Source: Bacteroidota bacterium (GTDB lineage Bacteria; Bacteroidota; Ignavibacteria; UBA10030; UBA6906). From it: a DNA stretch of 12,281 nucleotides. Position numbers and translations under genes: made by a program. Positions within the stretch are counted from its first letter, which is position 1. The number at the start of each line of letters is the position of its first letter. Under the pieces are notes generated by a model. It was not told the origin of the DNA, did not search any database, and worked only from the letters and a program-made list of their open reading frames with translations. Shown piece after piece: positions 7,827 through 12,281 of this stretch. The stretch is from assembly GCA_017860555.1 (NCBI GenBank), contig JAGDMJ010000048.1, positions 1 to 12,281 on the forward strand, given 5' to 3'.

Positions 7827-9248
7827 TCACCTGCCCACTCTGATCACAACCGCTTCCTGCGAAGCCAACGATGTCCGGAGCTTCTCAGGGATAGAAACCA
7901 TGAGCATATTCTCGAATTGTTGGTAGTCCAATGCCTGTTTCGAGGCGAGGAGGCTGACCTTCGGCTTCCCTTCCACTTTTGCCCTCACCAAAATGTGTCC
8001 TGGAAGTTGTTTCTCGTCCTTCCCGGGCATGTAGATCGCGTAGACCGCGTCCTTCCCTTTTGCGGTGTAGGCAACCTGGCCGTCGGAATATGGCTCGACA
8101 GGTGTCGTCTCAAAGATTGCCTCTCCGTTCGCTTCGAGCCACTTTCCCATCTGCGTCAGATTCTCGATCAACTTCGGCTCATATTCCCCCTTCCCGTTGG
8201 GGCCGATTCCCAGCAGGAGGTTCCCACCTTTCGCAATGATCCCCACGAGCATCTGGACCAGCTCTTTGGATGATTTGTAGTTGTCATTCGGCACCCAGCC
8301 CCACGCCCCTCCCATCGTGATGCAGCTTTCCCAGGGAACGGCCAAAGGCCTCGCCGGGATGTTCTGTTCAGGAGTAAGATAATTCTCGTATTCTCCCACA
8401 ACCCACCGGTCCACGACGAGCATCCCCGGTTGCTTCGCGCGGGCCCGCTCCGCGATCAGCTTCATGTTGATGTCCATGTCGTGCGGATACTTGCAGAATT
8501 CCTCCACGTCCTTGGTGATCGCTGATTTGGGTAACACCCAGCATCCGTCAAGCCAGAGAATATCCACCTTCCCGTATTCCGTCGTGATTTCGTTGATCTG
8601 GTTCTGCGTGAACTCGACAAATTTCTTCCAGCGATCGGGGTGCTTCGTGATGTCGTACGAGGGGTTCCTGTCCTTCGGTGGATAATAGGGCCACCAGAAG
8701 TACGGCGTGGTCCAGTCCGGTTTGGAGAAGTACACCCCTGTCACGAGCCCCGCTTTCCTCGTGGCATCGAGGACCTCCTTCAGCACGTTCGACCGGGGAT
8801 TCGAGGAGTACGGACACCCTTTGTCGGTCACCTTGAAATCGGTGTACTTCGTGTCATACAGACTGAACCCGTCGTGATGCTTGGAGGAATAGATCATGTA
8901 CTTTGCGCCGGAGTTCTTGAACAGCTGTGCCCATTTCTCTGGGTCGAAGTTCACCGGATTGAAACGGGACTTTGTATTCCGATAGTTGTTGGCGTACTCG
9001 TAGTAGTTGTCCACCGGGCGTCCTACCCAGTCCTCCGGACAGAGTCCCCACGACTCCACGGTGCCCAGCTCCGAATACAGCCCCATGTGGATCAGCAGGC
9101 CGAACTTGTATCCCTGCCATTTCTTGAGGTTTTTCATCACCTCGGGATCTTTGGGCCACACGTATGTTTCAGGCCGGGTTTGTGCATCCATATGGTTGCC
9201 CTCGATGAAAAGACATAATGCAAAGAGAAAGAGAAGTGTTCGTCTCAT
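7827..9248 (-). CDS. Secreted GH29-family fucosidase, divergent
   Basis: A 473-residue protein with a Sec signal (MRRTLLFLFALCLFIEG, predicted cleavage near ...MDA-Q23). The ATG at 9248 has GAGG 6 nt upstream and gives the signal peptide directly, so the further upstream in-frame start is rejected. The GH29 core is clear: KFGLLIHMG (48-56, where most relatives have FIHWG), SSKHHDGFSLYD (121-132), nucleophile Asp234 in LWLDGCW, Glu294 in LTPEQ and Glu307 in PWESC as acid/base candidates, and GGNLLLGIGPNGKGE (341-355, with the usual NVGP as GIGP). An aromatic insertion (YFWWPYYPPKD, 183-193) may shape the substrate cleft. It differs markedly from the two downstream fucosidases, which suggests a different linkage or modified fucose. 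It is probably periplasmic or secreted. Confidence 0.9.
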   Translation of the reverse strand: MRRTLLFLFALCLFIEGNHMDAQTRPETYVWPKDPEVMKNLKKWQGYKFGLLIHMGLYSELGTVESWGLCPEDWVGRPVDNYYEYANNYRNTKSRFNPVNFDPEKWAQLFKNSGAKYMIYSSKHHDGFSLYDTKYTDFKVTDKGCPYSSNPRSNVLKEVLDATRKAGLVTGVYFSKPDWTTPYFWWPYYPPKDRNPSYDITKHPDRWKKFVEFTQNQINEITTEYGKVDILWLDGCWVLPKSAITKDVEEFCKYPHDMDINMKLIAERARAKQPGMLVVDRWVVGEYENYLTPEQNIPARPLAVPWESCITMGGAWGWVPNDNYKSSKELVQMLVGIIAKGGNLLLGIGPNGKGEYEPKLIENLTQMGKWLEANGEAIFETTPVEPYSDGQVAYTAKGKDAVYAIYMPGKDEKQLPGHILVRAKVEGKPKVSLLASKQALDYQQFENMLMVSIPEKLRTSLASQEAVVIRVGR

Positions 9249-9254
9249 GTCTTG

Positions 9255-9258
9255 CCTC
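9255..9258 (-). promoter_or_regulatory. Ribosome binding site of the 473-residue fucosidase
   Basis: GAGG on the minus strand lies 6 nt before the ATG at 9248, the same spacing as for the other two fucosidases. Confidence 0.45.
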
Positions 9259-9286
9259 GTTGTGGATGAATGGTGAACGTGCCGTA

Positions 9287-9369
9287 GGTCAGGACTCCAA
9301 CTCCCGACCAACAGCGATGTAACCCGACCGGCCTGGTCGGGGACCTCGGCAGGCAGCCCGGAGGGTCGC
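9287..9369. repeat. Cluster of three intergenic hairpins, REP-like
   Basis: Within the 147-bp gap between the 723-residue gene and the first fucosidase there are three consecutive inverted repeats. The first (9287-9309) pairs GGTCAGGA with TCCCGACC with one mismatch. The second (9323-9341) pairs CCCGACC with GGTCGGG perfectly around 5 nt. The third (9353-9369) is an imperfect GC-rich stem around gga. CCCGACC occurs twice as an exact direct repeat (9303-9309, 9323-9329). The structure resembles dispersed palindromic elements that modulate mRNA stability or processing inside operons. No T-run follows, so a simple terminator is unlikely. Confidence 0.55.
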
Positions 9370-9395
9370 GCTACAACGGCGGTCAGTGTCCCGTC

Positions 9396-11567
9396 CTACT
9401 CCTCTGCCGCGATCATTCGGAATTCGGCGACCGATGCAAAGGCCTGCCCCTCAAATCCTTCAAGCGCGGTCAGCCGTACATACCTGGCCCGCACCGGCTT
9501 CCGGAAGAGAACCTGCTTTTCCGACTTGCCTTTCGGGAATGCCTCGGTGCTGATCGGGGCTTCCCACCGCTTTCCATCCCTGCTAATCGAGAGCGATGCT
9601 TTGGCGATCCATCCCCCCGATATTCCATCAATCCGTGGCTGAAGACTGTATCCCTTGACCTCAATCTCTTTTCCCAGGTCGACGTCCAGGGCATGTGGAT
9701 AGGCCGGCATATCTCCCGACCAGGGCGTATGCCAGAAGGTGTTGGGATCGCCATCAATGGCTTTCAAGCCCTCGTACCCCTGAACTTCGCTGTCCACGTT
9801 CAGCACCGTCGCCTCCTTCATTGCTGCTGTTCGTTCAACCACCCTCCAGATGGGAAGCTGAAAGTCGAAATGCGGCGGCAAAGCGGACAGCCCCTTCATC
9901 TTCGTCCGGTGTTGTTTCCGATAATTGAAGAGCCTGATGAAATCCGAACGCTCCTCAGGACTCATTTCAGAGAATCCCCTGTCCTCTTCCCACCCGTTGG
10001 TAAAGACGACCGGGGTATTGTACGCGTAGACACCGAACACGGTATATCTGAAGTTGGCCAGAGGCCTCCAGTTGCATGACCAGATGACGTTCCGGTAGTT
10101 CGGAAAAATCCCGTAGGACCAATAGGTGGGTTCGTTCCAGGAGTCCTGGTAGCAGCCGTCGGCAAGAAGCGCGTACGGAGGCACATCGCCGGTGGATGGT
10201 TTCTCGCCGATGCAGTCGGATGTGAAAAAGGCTCTGTCGGGCGCGACGGAATGCAGGATCGCTGCGATCTCCTTGATGAGCCGCATGTTCGCTCTGTCCA
10301 GATACCCCCTCTGTTTCGGGGTGCCCAGGGCGCCGATCTGGATATAGAACGTTTCGTCCCAGACAAACCCGGACACTTCCGGCGCAAATTCGGTAAAGAG
10401 CGCCCTGGCGTATTTCTTGTAGAAATCAGCGACACGAGGGAGGATAATGTTCTGATGATACGGACCGCCGACGACATCGGGGCCGTTCCACCCTCCTTCC
10501 GCAAGAACATCATCAGTGTCAAAGCCGGGCAGCCCTTTGCTCGAAAGTACGCCATCCGCAAAATACATGAGCACCATGAAGCCTTTGTCCTTCGCGTACC
10601 GGATTCGACGATGCAGATCCGTAAGGCTCAATTCCATGCCCCTGATACGATTCGTCCAGGTCTGATCCAGTTTGCCTGTCTTTTCATTGTAGCAGTACCG
10701 GCCGACAACATCATACCACCCGTGCAAGCAGAGCGCAACCTTGTCACGGTCTGCCTGAGGGATCAACCCCGCCAGCGTATCAATGTCGTTGTACCATCCC
10801 TTGCCTTTGTCGCTCATGTAATCGTAGCTGACCATGGCAATATCTTTCAGCCAGTCCGGACCCGGCGGCACATCCTTGAGAATGGTCTGATAATACATCT
10901 CCATGGCATCATCCAGATTCGAGACGCCTCCGATCTCAAGTACCATTCGCTTCTCGATGGGGTCCTCGAATCCTACCTCCTTCGGGTAGGTCCACCGGAT
11001 GGCTCCTTTGTCGTACAGCGAAGAGAAGAAGGGATCGGTTAAAACTGCTGTATGCTTTTTCTCTTTTGTGCAGATAACAAGGGGCAGAGCTAGATCCAGC
11101 GGGTACTTCTCGGATTTTCCCGCGCATCGGTAGCTTGCAATCCTAGACTCACCGGATTTTCCTGATTGATGGATGACGCCGTTCTTCAGCGGCATGCGAA
11201 TCCTGTCGAAGCCGTCCAGGCACTTGACGGGGAAATGGATGGTCAGGTCCTGTTCGAGTTTCAGGGCAGAGGATAGCTCGATCTGGTGCTGCAGGACGGG
11301 ATGTTCATTCAGGTAGACGAGCTCCGACAACAGGTTGATCTTGAGTTCCGGAAACTCACTGCTTGCGTACCTGGATTCTCGCTTCAGGCTCAAATAGTCG
11401 AAGCGGGTCGACCTGAGGTTCATAGCAACGGGGTGATCTCCGTACCGCACAACAATCCTCCGCTCCTTTGCCTGGCTATCGCTGGCGAGATCTACGAGGC
11501 TGGTTTGAGAGAGTGCGTAACCAGCCTGAATCAGACCCAGGGACAGATACAGGATCTTCGCGTTCAT
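9396..11567 (-). CDS. Secreted putative glycoside hydrolase with C-terminal F5/8 type C domain
   Basis: A 723-residue exported protein with a Sec signal (MNAKILYLSLGLIQAGYALS, cleavage before Gln21). Residues about 30-230 are beta-rich, as in the N-terminal sandwich of many alpha-glycosidases. Residues 240-560 look like a TIM barrel: DIAMVSYDY (242-250), KVALCLHGWYD (276-286), KGFMVLMYFADG (328-339), SGFVWDETF (399-407) and AFFTSDCIGE (446-455). Asp404 in VWDE and Asp451 are the best catalytic candidates, which suggests a retaining alpha-glycosidase related to clan GH-D or GH31-like enzymes; no family number is asserted. Residues about 580-720 (AIDGDPNTFWHT, ISRDGKRWE, ARYVRLT) form a discoidin/CBM32-type domain like that of the lipoprotein fucosidase. 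AAGGGA lies 9 nt before the ATG, and the URO-D-like gene ends 37 bp upstream. Substrate unknown. Confidence 0.8.
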   Translation of the reverse strand: MNAKILYLSLGLIQAGYALSQTSLVDLASDSQAKERRIVVRYGDHPVAMNLRSTRFDYLSLKRESRYASSEFPELKINLLSELVYLNEHPVLQHQIELSSALKLEQDLTIHFPVKCLDGFDRIRMPLKNGVIHQSGKSGESRIASYRCAGKSEKYPLDLALPLVICTKEKKHTAVLTDPFFSSLYDKGAIRWTYPKEVGFEDPIEKRMVLEIGGVSNLDDAMEMYYQTILKDVPPGPDWLKDIAMVSYDYMSDKGKGWYNDIDTLAGLIPQADRDKVALCLHGWYDVVGRYCYNEKTGKLDQTWTNRIRGMELSLTDLHRRIRYAKDKGFMVLMYFADGVLSSKGLPGFDTDDVLAEGGWNGPDVVGGPYHQNIILPRVADFYKKYARALFTEFAPEVSGFVWDETFYIQIGALGTPKQRGYLDRANMRLIKEIAAILHSVAPDRAFFTSDCIGEKPSTGDVPPYALLADGCYQDSWNEPTYWSYGIFPNYRNVIWSCNWRPLANFRYTVFGVYAYNTPVVFTNGWEEDRGFSEMSPEERSDFIRLFNYRKQHRTKMKGLSALPPHFDFQLPIWRVVERTAAMKEATVLNVDSEVQGYEGLKAIDGDPNTFWHTPWSGDMPAYPHALDVDLGKEIEVKGYSLQPRIDGISGGWIAKASLSISRDGKRWEAPISTEAFPKGKSEKQVLFRKPVRARYVRLTALEGFEGQAFASVAEFRMIAAEE

Positions 11568-11604
11568 ATGACCCGTTCCCTTAAATCACTCGAATCCTGT
11601 CGTG

Positions 11605-12281
11605 CTAATACCTGGCATGCTCCAATGCGGTCCTGACGAACTCTTCCACATTTTCCACCGGTGTGTTGTACTCCAGGAAATCGGCACTTTGAACGATGAA
11701 GGGGCCATTTCTCTTCCCTGCTTCCAGGGTTTCGAGCGTTGCTTGCCGGACGTGTTCCACGGTCCCCTTCTGCAGCACATTCACCTGGTCCACTCCCCCG
11801 ATAACGACATAGTCTCCGCGGACGATATCAATCGCTCTGCCCAGGTCGGCATCACCAAGTGGATACGGGGAGAAAGGTTCAACCACGTGCGCACCGAGCT
11901 TCTTATAGGAAGCCACCAGCGACATGATCTCTCCGCAGTTGTGATAAATGGCGGGGCATCCTTGCTCCTGAATGAAATCGATGTACTTCTTCTCGTGCGG
12001 CAGCACATATTCTTCGTACGCTTCGGCTCCCAGGAAGCCCCCCGCCACATTTCCCCCGACAAGCATCACGTCGGCGCCAGCCTCGATAAAGGCTATTGTG
12101 TAGTCGAGGGTGCGATCGATGGTGAACTGCATGAGTTTGGCAAAGAACTCCGGCTCGGACAGGAACATCATGTAGAGCTGCGTATGGTCGACGATCATGG
12201 AAGCGTTGTTGAACGGGCCGCCCGACACCCAGGTGCCCAGGATCCCATCATCACCCAGGTACTCCTTGACACGGCGGATCT
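11605..12281 (-). CDS. URO-D-superfamily methyltransferase-like protein (N-terminus beyond window)
   Basis: The last 225 codons are present and the frame stays open to the right edge, so the start is outside; a GTG at 12228 is internal, since upstream codons continue sensibly (IRRVKEYLGDDGILGTWVSGG). Family features are LVGGNVAGGFLGAEAYEEYVLPHEKK, an H-x-C-G motif (IYHNCGE) that in MtaA/CmuA methyltransferases supplies zinc ligands, VVEPFSPYPLGDADL, VIGGVDQ and the C-terminal NTPVENVEEFV. The third zinc cysteine expected near the C-terminus reads Ser (IVQSADFLEYNTP), so metal binding may differ. It is clearly diverged from the URO-D gene at 1159-2322, which has HVHG at the equivalent site. 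It is cytoplasmic and lies 37 bp ahead of the 723-residue gene, so probably in the same operon. Its reaction is unknown. Confidence 0.85.
   Translation of the reverse strand, partial: IRRVKEYLGDDGILGTWVSGGPFNNASMIVDHTQLYMMFLSEPEFFAKLMQFTIDRTLDYTIAFIEAGADVMLVGGNVAGGFLGAEAYEEYVLPHEKKYIDFIQEQGCPAIYHNCGEIMSLVASYKKLGAHVVEPFSPYPLGDADLGRAIDIVRGDYVVIGGVDQVNVLQKGTVEHVRQATLETLEAGKRNGPFIVQSADFLEYNTPVENVEEFVRTALEHARY

Overview
The window holds eight protein genes, all on the minus strand. Two are cut by the window edges. It looks like part of a glycan-utilisation locus from a Gram-negative bacterium: several products carry Sec or lipoprotein signal peptides, one carries a twin-arginine signal, and three consecutive genes encode GH29-family alpha-L-fucosidases. 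Several genes have clear Shine-Dalgarno sites, and one promoter has an E. coli-like TTGACA -35 box. Both argue against a classical Bacteroides-type expression system. A relative from the wider FCB/PVC environmental lineages would fit, but the taxon cannot be fixed from this sequence.

In transcription order (right to left), a 3' portion of a URO-D/methyltransferase-like gene (12281-11605) is followed by a secreted 723-residue putative glycosidase with a C-terminal discoidin domain (11567-9396). After a 147-bp gap packed with three small hairpins come three GH29 enzymes: a secreted 473-residue protein (9248-7827), a secreted 442-residue protein (7736-6408) and a 695-residue lipoprotein with added carbohydrate-binding modules (6395-4308). 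Next is an uncharacterised 558-residue lipoprotein (4273-2597). The spacing between these genes is mostly short, so they probably form one operon whose promoter lies right of the window.

A 274-bp gap (2323-2596) then contains a convincing sigma-70-type promoter, TTGACA-N17-TATCTT. A perfect 8-bp inverted repeat lies just past the expected transcription start and is a candidate operator. This promoter should drive a second pair: a complete URO-D-family gene (2322-1159) overlapping by ATGA with a Tat-signal Gfo/Idh/MocA dehydrogenase (1162 to beyond position 1).

Working model (inference): secreted and lipid-anchored enzymes release fucose or a modified fucose from a complex glycan, and the Gfo/Idh dehydrogenase oxidises or rearranges sugar products. 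The two URO-D-fold proteins are not likely to be haem enzymes; they may act on methyl groups of methylated sugars or have an unknown role. No transporter, SusC/D pair, sulfatase, regulator, RNA gene, CRISPR array or insertion sequence was seen.
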